From the NCBI GenBank assembly GCA_934695325.1, contig CAKUVD010000012.1, positions 5,001 through 69,000 on the forward strand: 64,000 bases of DNA, in the 5' to 3' direction. Below the pieces are notes generated by a model. That model had not been told where the DNA came from and did no database searches. It saw nothing but the letters and a program-made list of their open reading frames with translations. A program made the translations under genes and the position numbers. The stretch comes from an uncultured Bacteroidales bacterium. GTDB taxonomy: Bacteria > Bacteroidota > Bacteroidia > Bacteroidales > UBA932. Positions 1 through 6,928 of the stretch are shown piece after piece. How positions within the stretch are numbered: position 1 is the stretch's first letter; each line of letters opens with the position of its first letter.

Positions 1-645
1 TCCTGAAACGGCAGATTGTAGGGCCTCTATGTCGGAGCCGATTCCAGCAGTGCGCGGATTTTCTGAATAACTTCCCAAAAGAGTGCCGCCTGTGTCTGCA
101 ATGCAGATATCCGTGTATCCTTTTGTCGGATAACTCTGAGCTGTTATATATCCATAGGGCGAATGTGCGTGTTCAACAATGTTGTCAATGGTCTCTCCGA
201 TTATATACCTTAATCCGTTTTCTACATTGTCTCCAAAACAGCCTTGAGCGCTGAGTATGGACTGTATGGCAGAAAGAATGACGTCTCTCTTGTCAGTTCC
301 TGCGATGTCTGTTGGGAATTTTATTACAGGGATGTACGAGCTGCCAGAGAACTTTGTCATAAAAATTTTGAATTCTGATGCCCTCATTATCGATGCATTT
401 ATACCGCCATCAGTAAAATGAACAGTGCTCAAGTACGAGTTTGTTGCGGAGAATATTGGTTTTGGATTAATGCTCTCCAAAAATACCAGTGCCGGTAATA
501 GGAATGACGGCATAACGAAGCTTATCCCGGACAATGAAATATCTTGATCTTCGGACACGGAAATCTCGTGGCAGAATTCGACGGCGGATAAGAAGCCTCT
601 GGAAAGTTTGTCATCACGTACATTTATGATCGGGCGTATGGTCAT
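1..645 (-). CDS. GHKL-type ATP-binding protein, N-terminal 215 residues (cut by window edge)
   Basis: The frame starts at an ATG at 645 and stays open to base 1, so the C-terminus is outside the window. Residues 151-160 (ETIDNIVEHA) match the N box of GHKL ATPases and residues 179-193 (DICIADTGGTLLGSY) look like the G1 box, so ATP binding is likely. The first 130 residues match nothing I recognise. It starts 2 bp after the stop of the repressor gene and reads the same way, so both are probably one lysogenic transcript. Proteins of this kind are often followed by a STAS-like DUF4325 partner, which would lie left of the window. A role in signalling or defence is inference. Confidence 0.65.
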   Translation of the reverse strand, partial: MTIRPIINVRDDKLSRGFLSAVEFCHEISVSEDQDISLSGISFVMPSFLLPALVFLESINPKPIFSATNSYLSTVHFTDGGINASIMRASEFKIFMTKFSGSSYIPVIKFPTDIAGTDKRDVILSAIQSILSAQGCFGDNVENGLRYIIGETIDNIVEHAHSPYGYITAQSYPTKGYTDICIADTGGTLLGSYSENPRTAGIGSDIEALQSAVSG

Positions 646-647
646 AA

Positions 648-1079
648 CTATTTCTGGCTCAGTATTGATAAAAGTTTATTTATTTGTGCGTCTTTTTCCT
701 TGATTTGTGCGTCTTTTTCCTTGATGCGTTCGTCCAGAAGCTCGATCTGGGCCTTCAGCACGTCAGGGGAGTCCGAGTAATACTGGCGGTTGTCGATAGG
801 AGAGTTGTTGTTCTCTCCATTAATCATAACTCCAGAATTGTTTCCAGATACATTCTGTGCTGAAGATTTTCTTAGCATCTCGCCTTCTCCGGTTAGCAAC
901 CAAACAATATCAAGGTCTGGATATTGTTTAGAAATTCTAGCTAATTTATCGGGTTGTATAGATTTTGAGATGTTCCCCACATAGGCGGGTGATACGTCTA
1001 TTGAAGCGCAAAACCCCCTCTCTGATATTCCTATATGTGAAATATATAATCTAATCCTTTCTTTTACAGTTGTTTCCAT
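648..1079 (-). CDS. Prophage repressor-like protein with N-terminal HTH and C-terminal coiled coil
   Basis: This 143-residue protein has an XRE/CI-like helix-turn-helix in residues 1-50 (RGFCASIDVSPAYVGNISK). A middle segment around residues 55-70 (YPDLDIVWLLTGEGEML) is typical of Bacteroidetes phage repressors that place a loop after the HTH. The last 35 residues are a charged coiled coil containing a duplicated heptad KEKDAQI, probably for oligomerisation. It faces the rightward early genes, and a perfect palindrome lies 6 bp before its start, as expected for autoregulation. There is no S24 peptidase domain, so induction must differ from LexA-type cleavage. It is most likely the lysogeny regulator. 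Confidence 0.75.
   Translation of the reverse strand: METTVKERIRLYISHIGISERGFCASIDVSPAYVGNISKSIQPDKLARISKQYPDLDIVWLLTGEGEMLRKSSAQNVSGNNSGVMINGENNNSPIDNRQYYSDSPDVLKAQIELLDERIKEKDAQIKEKDAQINKLLSILSQK
682..723. repeat. Tandem 21-bp duplication inside the repressor gene
   Basis: Two identical 21-bp units (682-702 and 703-723) abut each other. Because 21 is divisible by three, they add exactly one coiled-coil heptad (KEKDAQI) to the repressor. Confidence 0.9.
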
Positions 1080-1084
1080 AATTG

Positions 1085-1103
1085 TTCTTAAAATAATTAA
1101 GAA
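1085..1103. promoter_or_regulatory. Perfect palindrome before the repressor start, candidate operator
   Basis: TTCTTAA (1085-1091), a 5-bp spacer, then TTAAGAA (1097-1103). It lies 6 bp upstream of the repressor ATG and just upstream of the rightward -33 box, so one bound dimer could act on both directions. Confidence 0.55.
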
Positions 1104-1118
1104 AAACTATGCAAAATA

Positions 1119-1150
1119 TTTGTCGTGCATAGAAATTCTATATATCTTTG
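1119..1150 (+). promoter_or_regulatory. Rightward early prophage promoter
   Basis: TTTG at 1119-1122, 20 bp, then TATCTTTG at 1143-1150, a match to the Bacteroidetes -33/-7 consensus. The start site would fall near 1154, just before the 12-bp repeats. Confidence 0.75.
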
Positions 1151-1164
1151 CAGCATCATCTAAC

Positions 1165-1198
1165 AAATGTTAGAAAAAATGTTAGAACAAATGTTAGA
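1165..1198. repeat. Three AAATGTTAGA repeats at exact 12-bp spacing
   Basis: AAATGTTAGA occurs at 1165, 1177 and 1189. The array lies at the predicted transcription start of the early promoter and before the first early gene. It could be a repressor or Cro-like binding array in the 5' untranslated region. Confidence 0.6.
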
Positions 1199-1225
1199 TA
1201 CACGCGGTAAATATAGTGAAAAAAT

Positions 1226-1384
1226 ATGAGACAGAAGCAGAGGAAAGAGCGCAACAAATCAATCAAATCCGAGTTCAGGGTAATGCTACGGCGAGGTGCG
1301 CCGAGATGGGAGGCCAAGGAGATTTTGGCCGCGAAGTATGGGATGTGCTCACAGTCCATACACAGGATTGTAAAGAACGGTTAG
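1226..1384 (+). CDS. Small helix-turn-helix early protein (52 residues)
   Basis: An ATG at 1226 opens a 52-residue basic protein whose second half (EAKEILAAKYGMCSQSIHRI) reads as a helix-turn-helix. I prefer this frame over a longer overlapping one starting near 1216 because that one has no recognisable fold and loses the HTH. It is the first gene after the early promoter, the place where phages usually put a Cro-like or early activator protein. Function in this phage is inferred from position and motif only. Confidence 0.55.
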   Translation: MRQKQRKERNKSIKSEFRVMLRRGAPRWEAKEILAAKYGMCSQSIHRIVKNG

Positions 1385-1390
1385 ATATTA

Positions 1391-1669
1391 ATGCTATCAG
1401 CTATGGCGATGCAGGTGAACCTTATGATTCAGAACTCTCCGGCAATGGATGAAGTACTCCAGATCCCCGGTCTTGTGGTGGGGAATATATGCCCGAGCAA
1501 TCCGGCGTCTATGGAAGGAATCGATGTTGGCAAGACGCTGGAATACGAGAGCATCGTGGACGACCGGGCGCTGCTTCATCTGGATTATCGGGTCGCCGCC
1601 GTCGAGAACGGCTGCATCGTCAGGCTGATTTTAGAAGATTTCAAAATTGATAGATATGAACGGATATAG
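1391..1669 (+). CDS. Early prophage protein of unknown function (up to 92 residues)
   Basis: The frame from 1391 encodes an acidic protein with no motif I recognise. Methionines at 1403, 1409 and 1424 are alternative starts, and the 1409 start (MQVNLMIQNSPAM) gives the most ordinary N-terminus. It lies 6 bp after the small HTH gene and its end overlaps the next gene, so it is part of the early rightward operon. It is real by position and by compact spacing rather than by homology. Confidence 0.5.
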   Translation: MLSAMAMQVNLMIQNSPAMDEVLQIPGLVVGNICPSNPASMEGIDVGKTLEYESIVDDRALLHLDYRVAAVENGCIVRLILEDFKIDRYERI

Positions 1670-1871
1670 GATGATGGGGTGGGCGATGACGGCTCTTGCC
1701 GTGTATGTCCTCTTTTACGACGGCTGGAGCAACAGCGCCGCCAACTTCGTATTTGCGAGCTTCATCTGGCTCGGCGCAAATATGTTCTGGGATAAATCTG
1801 CTGAGAAAAGAAAGGCCGGGCAAGCCCGTGAGGGTGAGGACGGCGATGCCAATAGTGACGATGGATTGTAG
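1656..1871 (+). CDS. Small membrane protein (71 residues)
   Basis: The ATG at 1656 overlaps the end of the previous gene by 14 bp. Residues 8-45 form two hydrophobic segments (MTALAVYVLFY and FVFASFIWLGANMFW), followed by a charged tail rich in Lys, Glu and Asp. This is a two-pass or hairpin inner membrane protein. In an early prophage operon it could be an exclusion or immunity factor, but nothing in the sequence shows that. An upstream TTG at 1647 would add only three residues. Confidence 0.5.
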   Translation: MNGYRMMGWAMTALAVYVLFYDGWSNSAANFVFASFIWLGANMFWDKSAEKRKAGQAREGEDGDANSDDGL

Positions 1872-1943
1872 TCAAGAGCGAGCGTTCAGCAGGCTCGCTT
1901 GGCTCTCTTGGGATGCTCCTGGATAGGCGCCCGGGAGATAAAA

Positions 1944-2013
1944 CGGAGGAAGGGCGGATATGGTGCGCCGCCGAAACTTGGGCAGCAGCGGGGTTCGACT
2001 CCCCGCCCTCCGG
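1944..2013 (+). ncRNA. tRNA-like element with intact T-arm and acceptor stem but shrunken anticodon arm
   Basis: The T-arm is perfect: CGGGG (1989-1993), loop TTCGACT matching the TTCRANY consensus, then CCCCG (2001-2005). The next seven bases pair six of seven with 1944-1950, giving an acceptor stem. A 4-bp D-stem (1953-1956 with 1966-1969) encloses a loop containing GG, and a 5-nt variable region precedes the T-arm. Between them only a 3-bp stem with an 8-nt loop (1970-1983) replaces the anticodon arm. It sits between two early genes. It may be a decayed tRNA or a tRNA mimic. Confidence 0.45.
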
Positions 2014-2034
2014 CGAAACAAACATTTAAATGCA

Positions 2035-2484
2035 ATGATAACAACATCGATTAAGAAAACCATCTCCAGAGAGGAGGCGGTCAAGAACAGAAAGAAGTTT
2101 CAGAAGGAACTCAGGGACAAGGCCTGGGCGAGGGTGGCGAGCTCGAAGCTGCCAGATATGGTCAAGCTGGCTATCCTTATGGCCAATGCTCTTGAACTTT
2201 TGACCTCGAGAACCAATGAACTGATACGTGCTGAACTTAGGGGTATGGGCATTGATGCGAAGCCTAACGGGGGCGACAATCTCATTTCCGGTCTCCGGAA
2301 TTACGCGGAGAAGAGCAAGGCTGCGAGCTACTGGTTCGAGCGGGATCTGCAGAAGTTCATCACGGATGCCACGTTCGAGAGCATGGGCGTGAAGGCGTAT
2401 GATGAGTTCAATCACAGCTCTGCGGAGATTATCCAAATTCTGATGCTCTGCGTGGACAGAAGCCAGGTTGAAGGGGTGCGTTGA
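2035..2484 (+). CDS. Early prophage protein of unknown function (149 residues)
   Basis: The ATG at 2035 is chosen because the longer frame from 1960 would run through the tRNA-like element. The protein is helical and basic at the N-terminus (KKTISREEAVKNRKKFQKELRDKAW) and otherwise has no recognised motif. It follows the tRNA-like element by 21 bp and precedes a tiny overlapping gene. It may belong to replication or regulation functions typical of this early region, but I do not recognise the family. Confidence 0.6.
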   Translation: MITTSIKKTISREEAVKNRKKFQKELRDKAWARVASSKLPDMVKLAILMANALELLTSRTNELIRAELRGMGIDAKPNGGDNLISGLRNYAEKSKAASYWFERDLQKFITDATFESMGVKAYDEFNHSSAEIIQILMLCVDRSQVEGVR

Positions 2485-2567
2485 AGTTGTTCAATGCCAT
2501 CCACCGCCTGAAGGCCGGCACCCGTTTCAATGATGATGACATCGCAAAGTTTGCGTTCAGGGAGTAG
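2481..2567 (+). CDS. Possible 28-residue peptide starting at TTG
   Basis: A TTG overlapping the stop of the previous gene opens the frame LKLFNAIHRLKAGTRFNDDD and continues to IAKFAFRE before TAG. The composition looks protein-like and the overlap suggests translational coupling. There is no ATG, so it could be chance. Confidence 0.3.
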   Translation: MKLFNAIHRLKAGTRFNDDDIAKFAFRE

Positions 2568-2576
2568 CAACTGAAA

Positions 2577-2596
2577 AAGCCCGGCGAACCGGGCTT
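2577..2596 (-). terminator. Rho-independent terminator for the leftward gene
   Basis: AAGCCCGG, loop CGAA, CCGGGCTT. Read leftward the stem is followed by a U-rich tail (complement of the A run at 2574-2578), so it ends the gene at 2604-2807. Confidence 0.7.
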
Positions 2597-2603
2597 CCTG
2601 GGA

Positions 2604-2807
2604 TTATTTCAATGATTTCGAGTAGAAAAGTATAGCGTCGTTGATGTACTTCACTTTGCTGCCTTCGATGGCGGAGAGGATGGCGTCCACTTCAGGCGTG
2701 GAACGGAAATTATAGGTCTTGCCGTGCGGAATGGCTTTGCGTCCGGCACCGGAGCGTGCTCCGCCCCAACCTTTAGAATCAGAAGAAGATGAGTTTTTGT
2801 TTTCCAT
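2604..2807 (-). CDS. Small DNA-binding-like protein with GARSGAGRK motif (67 residues)
   Basis: The protein begins MENKNSSSSDSKGWGGARSG and has a basic AGRK patch followed by a segment (TYNFRSTPEVDAILSAIEG) that reads like a ribbon-helix-helix. The start at 2807 is preferred over an in-frame ATG at 2909 because the family usually begins with a short polar tail before GGARSGAGRK. It is read against its early-gene neighbours and has its own promoter (3024-3054), long leader and terminator. This suggests a lysogenic or autonomous regulator. No target is known. Confidence 0.6.
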   Translation of the reverse strand: MENKNSSSSDSKGWGGARSGAGRKAIPHGKTYNFRSTPEVDAILSAIEGSKVKYINDAILFYSKSLK

Positions 2808-2832
2808 ATTGTTTTGTAAATTTGTGGCATCT

Positions 2833-2869
2833 ACCAAAGGGGAGGCTGAATCTCTCAGCCTCCGTTGGT
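2833..2869. other. Strong hairpin in the 2808-3104 non-coding stretch
   Basis: GGAGGCTGA (2841-2849) pairs with TCAGCCTCC (2855-2863), and ACCAA (2833-2837) with TTGGT (2865-2869). It lies in the roughly 210-nt leader of the leftward gene. No U tract follows in either direction, so it is not an ordinary terminator. A rightward TAAATTTG at 2817-2824 could instead start a small RNA at the hairpin. Confidence 0.5.
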
Positions 2870-3023
2870 AAATTAGATTGCGATTTCTATCGTGAATCTG
2901 ATTTTCCAAATCTTGAGTGTAAATCTTGCGGACATACCTTTAAGACTTTGGTAGATTTTTTCCTACTTCCTTTCAAGCGTTTCGGATTTTTCTTTTGCGA
3001 TTCTGTTCATCAGAACCGCAATA

Positions 3024-3066
3024 CAAATATACGTATTCATCTTGAAATAACAAAAGATATTTCAAG
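3024..3066 (-). promoter_or_regulatory. Leftward promoter overlapped by a 9-bp palindrome
   Basis: Read leftward, TTTG (3054-3051), 19 bp, TATATTTG (3031-3024). CTTGAAATA (3041-3049) and TATTTCAAG (3058-3066) form a perfect inverted repeat with an 8-bp spacer centred on the -33 box. The palindrome is well placed to be an operator for this promoter. Confidence 0.65.
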
Positions 3067-3104
3067 ATTTTTTCAATTTATTTTCCTGATAATCAGTAAA
3101 TAGT

Positions 3105-3299
3105 ATGTATGTGGACATTGACATGGCCGGGCGGATGTCGATTTTCGAGATGAGTCCAGAGGAGGTCAAGATTCTGGCTGAAGGGCTGGGACATCTGATC
3201 GATGCGGCCACGACATTGAGGGCTCTCGCTGGTGGCCATGAACTCACTATCAGGAAAGCGGAGCAGATGCTTCGTATGATTAGAGAACAGCAGCTATGA
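3105..3299 (+). CDS. Small prophage protein before the primase-helicase (64 residues)
   Basis: A short, helical, acidic protein. The start could be the ATG at 3105 or the one at 3123 (MAGRMSIFEM). It ends in TGA overlapping the ATG of the primase-helicase, so the two are translationally coupled. No known motif is visible. By position it may be a replication accessory protein, but this is inference. Confidence 0.55.
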   Translation: MYVDIDMAGRMSIFEMSPEEVKILAEGLGHLIDAATTLRALAGGHELTIRKAEQMLRMIREQQL

Positions 3300-6217
3300 T
3301 ACGCAAAGAAGACATATTCGAGGCGACTGACGGTGGGAAGGCGGTGATTCTGCATTACTATCCTCAGAGCTCTGCCTGTTTCCGAGGCTCCGGAAGCAGG
3401 AACTTCCGTATAAGGGAGGACGACAAGAATCCATCGGCCACGGTGTTCCGCAAGGACGGGATATGGTTCGTGCAGGACAAGGGCGGCTCCGACAACAAGG
3501 CGCGGACGGCAATCCAGATAGTACAGGAAGCGGAAGGACTGGGATTTCCTCAGGCAATAGAATGGATTGCCCGCAAGTTCGCTCCGGCGCTCCTGGAGGA
3601 CAAGGGGACGTATGACAACAGCGTGCCGCACCCGGACATCGAGGAGGTGCCGGGACAGCCGTCCATCACTATACAGGTGAGGCCTTCAGGTGAGTTCACG
3701 CAGAAAGAGCTTGACAGGCTCGGCTACAGGATTACGAAAGAGCTTTGCGAGCAGCTCTGCCTCAAGCCTCTGGACTATTATGTCACGGCAGCCAACAAGA
3801 AGGGCAAGAGCTACAAGATTTCGGGCAATGACAATTACCCGATGTATTTCTACGACTACGGCAAGACAGGCAAGGACGGCCACGCCTGGGGCAAGATATA
3901 CCAGCCTCTGGGAGATGTCCGTTTCCTGTACTACGGCCAGAAGCCTGAGGACTTCTTCTTCGGCGACCGTGACTTTCTGAAGGCGTATGCCAAGGCTCAG
4001 AACGGGATATATCCCGGCAAGGTGGAGGCTGACGAGGAAGGAGGCGAGGAGGTGCAGATGAAATGGAAGCAGCTTATCATCTGTTCCGGGCCGTCCGATG
4101 CCCTGAACGTGCGTGGCGCCGATGCCGGTTATCACGTCTGCTGGCCGAACAGCGAGACGGCCGAACTCACGGAGTATCAGATGGGGCTTCTCAGCCAACT
4201 GGCCGAGAATATCTATATCCTGTATGACATCGACGAGACTGGAATCGCCAATATGTACAAGACGGCGCTCCGCTATCTCGACTTGAAGATCATCCAGCTT
4301 CCTAATGAGCTGAGGAATTATCGTGACCGCAAGGGCAAGCCCTGCAAGGATGCTAAAGACTTCTTCGTGCATTTCCGCCGTCCGGAGAACCAGAATCCGT
4401 ACAAGCTGTTCGGCGACCTGGTGAAGCTCTCCGGGGGACTTAAGTTCTGGACTGTCAAGTCAGCGAAGACTGGTTTTACGTTTGACATAAACAACGAGCA
4501 GCTGTATTCCTTCCTTCAGGCGGGAGGGTTCTACCGCATAGCATCCTCGGCCAATGCAAAGGGATACACGTTCTGCCATATCCGCGACAACGTGGTGACG
4601 CTGATAGATGAACAGGCTATCGCATCTACCGTGTCGAGCTATCTGCTGGAATATCTGAAGACGCATCCGAAATACTATTCCCAGACTCTGGCCAACACCA
4701 TTTACCGGAGCAACCAGATACGGCTTGCCAGCCTGGAGAAGCTGAAGGTGATAGAGCCTAACTTCAAGAGCTGGAACGAGAGCTCGGATCATTTCTTCTT
4801 CAGGAACGGCATCTTCCGCATATCCGCTGACGGCGTGAAGGAGGTGAAGGCGACCGATTGCCCGTGTATGATATACAAAAGCAAGATTCTGGAGCACGAC
4901 TTCAAGCCGGAGCAGCCTTTCTTCGATATTGAGTACACGCCTGAATATGCGTCTCTGCTGGCACAGCTGAAAGCGTCCGTCCCCCAATCCCCCGAGTATT
5001 TCTTTTATAAGAAGTCAATTGACGCTCTAGGGGATGCCGGCAAGTATCGGCTCAAGATATTGCGCAATGATCTGACGTTTATGCGCTATGTCTATAATAC
5101 CGGGCGTACGTACTGGAGAAAGGAGGAACTCGGCATTCCTCTGAGTCCTGACGAGCAGGCGGAACACGACCTGCATTTCATTAACAAGGTGATGGCGCTT
5201 GGATTCCTGATGACGAAGCACAAGAATGCCGGCCAGCCGTATGCCGTGTTCTGTATGGAGACGGAGCAGAGTGACGAAGGGACGCATCTCGGAGGAACAG
5301 GCAAGTCTCTGTATGCTTCCAGCATAGAGCAGATGAGAAAGCAACTGTTCATTGACGGCCAGAACCTGCAGCCGGGGAAATATGACTTCCTGCTGCAGGG
5401 CGTGGAGAAGGGAATCACTGACAATGTCTTCATCGACGACCTGAACAATACGGTGGATCTGCACAAGTTTATGCCGATGATTACCGGAAAGATGGTGGTC
5501 AATGCCAAATACGTGGCATCATACACCATCGACTTCAAGGATTCACCGAAGGTGGTGTTCACTTCCAACCACGCCATAAGGAACTTTGATGCCTCGCTGC
5601 GTCGCCGTACGTGGTTCGTGGCGTTCACGGACTACTACCACGCAGACGATCCGCAAAGAGGTCTGAAGGAGCGCAGCCCGCTCACCGAGTTCGGTTCCAA
5701 CCTTATTTCCGACTATTCGCCAGAGGATATGAATAAGTTCTACAATTTTATGCTGAACTGCATTTCCGTCTGGATGAAGCTCCAGGTGCGGATACAGCCG
5801 CCTATGCGGGACATCGAGAAGCGAATCCTCCAGAAGGCTCTTTCGGACGAGTTCCTCTTCTGGGCGGAGGACTGGTTTACGGAAGAGCGCCTGAACTGTC
5901 TCGTGAAGAAGGACGAAGCGTTCGAGGCATACAAGGCGACTCTGCCTCCTAAGTATGCCCTGCTGATGAAGATGAAGTCGTTCAAGATGAAACTTATCCA
6001 GTACTGTACATATAAGGACTGGGATTTCAATCCTGAAGCCCTTATGACGACGCAGTCGGAGCGGGAGCGTAATGACATCCGCCGCAAGGTGAACTATGAG
6101 GATGTATATTTCTTCTACATTGACACGAGGAAGGACGGCACTCTCGCAGAGGGTGCGTCAGTGAGTCAGAACGCAGCCGCTGTTCCGGACGATGCTTTGG
6201 GGAAGCCGCCTTTCTAG
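3296..6217 (+). CDS. Phage primase-helicase: CHC2-like domain, TOPRIM and SF3 ATPase
   Basis: This 973-residue protein combines primer synthesis and DNA unwinding for phage replication. Residues 1-100 resemble the CHC2 core without zinc-binding cysteines (WFVQDKGGSDNKARTAIQIV). A TOPRIM fold follows, with LIICSGPSDALNV near residue 262 and YILYDIDETG near residue 308. The C-terminal half is a superfamily 3 helicase: Walker A GGTGKS near 664-671, Walker B NVFIDDLNN near 711, and sensor KVVFTSNH near 753 followed by arginines (SLRRR). It overlaps the preceding small gene by ATGA. A terminator and the TGCGTCAG cluster follow. Loss of zinc ligands in the CHC2 part is common in Bacteroidetes phages. 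Confidence 0.9.
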   Translation: MIRKEDIFEATDGGKAVILHYYPQSSACFRGSGSRNFRIREDDKNPSATVFRKDGIWFVQDKGGSDNKARTAIQIVQEAEGLGFPQAIEWIARKFAPALLEDKGTYDNSVPHPDIEEVPGQPSITIQVRPSGEFTQKELDRLGYRITKELCEQLCLKPLDYYVTAANKKGKSYKISGNDNYPMYFYDYGKTGKDGHAWGKIYQPLGDVRFLYYGQKPEDFFFGDRDFLKAYAKAQNGIYPGKVEADEEGGEEVQMKWKQLIICSGPSDALNVRGADAGYHVCWPNSETAELTEYQMGLLSQLAENIYILYDIDETGIANMYKTALRYLDLKIIQLPNELRNYRDRKGKPCKDAKDFFVHFRRPENQNPYKLFGDLVKLSGGLKFWTVKSAKTGFTFDINNEQLYSFLQAGGFYRIASSANAKGYTFCHIRDNVVTLIDEQAIASTVSSYLLEYLKTHPKYYSQTLANTIYRSNQIRLASLEKLKVIEPNFKSWNESSDHFFFRNGIFRISADGVKEVKATDCPCMIYKSKILEHDFKPEQPFFDIEYTPEYASLLAQLKASVPQSPEYFFYKKSIDALGDAGKYRLKILRNDLTFMRYVYNTGRTYWRKEELGIPLSPDEQAEHDLHFINKVMALGFLMTKHKNAGQPYAVFCMETEQSDEGTHLGGTGKSLYASSIEQMRKQLFIDGQNLQPGKYDFLLQGVEKGITDNVFIDDLNNTVDLHKFMPMITGKMVVNAKYVASYTIDFKDSPKVVFTSNHAIRNFDASLRRRTWFVAFTDYYHADDPQRGLKERSPLTEFGSNLISDYSPEDMNKFYNFMLNCISVWMKLQVRIQPPMRDIEKRILQKALSDEFLFWAEDWFTEERLNCLVKKDEAFEAYKATLPPKYALLMKMKSFKMKLIQYCTYKDWDFNPEALMTTQSERERNDIRRKVNYEDVYFFYIDTRKDGTLAEGASVSQNAAAVPDDALGKPPF

Positions 6218-6241
6218 GCCGGTATTCCGGGAGAAACTTTG

Positions 6242-6266
6242 AGAGGTCTTGACGGCCTCTTTTTTT
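6242..6266 (+). terminator. Rho-independent terminator after the primase-helicase
   Basis: AGAGGTC (6242-6248), loop TTGAC, GGCCTCT (6254-6260) with one T-G pair, then seven Ts. Confidence 0.8.
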
Positions 6267-6324
6267 CAGTCCCGAGACAGCTTGTTTTCGTCTCATATGC
6301 TTTTTGTCTTTTTTCTTTGACCAT

Positions 6325-6553
6325 CTGACGCACTAAGAGGGAGAGAGGGTATAAGTAATTGAAATAGAAATAGTTCTAGTGCGTCAGTTTAGTGCGTCAG
6401 ATTGGGTCATTTTGGTTTTGCTGACGCAGGAGGGGTCAAAATGATGATTTATGCTGAAATCTTTTGACGCACTTATGAATCAATTAGTTAGGCTGATTTT
6501 GGCTATTTTGGGCGTCAAAGTGCGTCAGATTATTTCGGAAAAAAGTGCGTCAG
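6325..6553. repeat. Cluster of TGCGTCAG/CTGACGCA sites, candidate iterons or operators
   Basis: TGCGTCAG cores occur rightward at 6377-6387, 6390-6400, 6518-6528 and 6543-6553, and as the complement at 6325-6335, 6421-6428 and 6464-6474 (last with one change), plus a partial GCGTCA at 6512. Another copy lies at 6153-6161 in the primase-helicase 3' end. An inverted repeat TCATTTTG (6407-6414) and CAAAATGA (6437-6444) flanks the central copy. The 300 bases hold no gene. Its place next to the replication gene suggests an origin or a regulator-binding array. Confidence 0.7.
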
Positions 6554-6584
6554 AAGTAGAAAGTTTGGTAAAACACGTGAAACT

Positions 6585-6764
6585 ATGGCTAAAGGTGAAA
6601 TTGTGGAAAGTCTGAGAATTTCCTATAACGGGCGGTCTTTCCCTGTCTGGAAATACGACGGCGTACCGGAAGGTATGCGGCTGGCGACCGTGCGTGACTT
6701 ATGGTATGGGCGGCAAGTTCTGTTTCAGCTCCAAGACGACAAGAAGCAACAGGCGGATTCATAA
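6585..6764 (+). CDS. Small prophage protein (59 residues)
   Basis: ATG at 6585 to TAA at 6764 encodes a compact protein with YNGRSFPVWKYDGVPEGMRL and ATVRDLWYGRQVLFQL, which reads as a small beta-rich fold. It overlaps the next small gene by 59 bases in another frame. I do not recognise a function. Similar short proteins sit after replication genes in Bacteroidetes phages. Confidence 0.5.
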   Translation: MAKGEIVESLRISYNGRSFPVWKYDGVPEGMRLATVRDLWYGRQVLFQLQDDKKQQADS

Positions 6765-6870
6765 CCGCTACATTTTCGGCGCATATTCTTCCATCGCGTC
6801 CCGCCTGATGTATGACCTGACTGACGATGTCGCCGAGAGCATCCGCAAGCAGCTTGAAAGCGGCATCTGA
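6706..6870 (+). CDS. Small prophage protein overlapping its neighbour (54 residues)
   Basis: ATG at 6706 to TGA at 6870. The C-terminal part (IHNRYIFGAYSSIASRLMYD, then LTDDVAESIRKQLESGI) is a convincing amphipathic helical sequence, more protein-like than expected of a shadow frame. It overlaps the 59-residue gene by 59 bases. Whether the two proteins interact is unknown. An early frameshift splitting one ancestral gene into two is an alternative explanation. Confidence 0.45.
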   Translation: MGGKFCFSSKTTRSNRRIHNRYIFGAYSSIASRLMYDLTDDVAESIRKQLESGI

Positions 6871-6928
6871 CATTTCTTCTGACATCTGTCGGTTGTCAAA
6901 TTGCTGAAAGGCAAAGTTTAGCGCAAAT

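Noticed and set aside
1216..1452. A 78-residue rightward frame over the first early gene
   Set aside because: The overlapping frame from 1226 gives a recognisable helix-turn-helix; this one has no fold-like pattern and needs a GTG-like start.
2789..3103. Rightward 104-residue frame with a CKSCG motif
   Set aside because: Only one CxxC pair, mostly low-complexity Phe/Leu, and it runs through the leftward promoter and palindrome. It is more likely the complement of a regulated leader.
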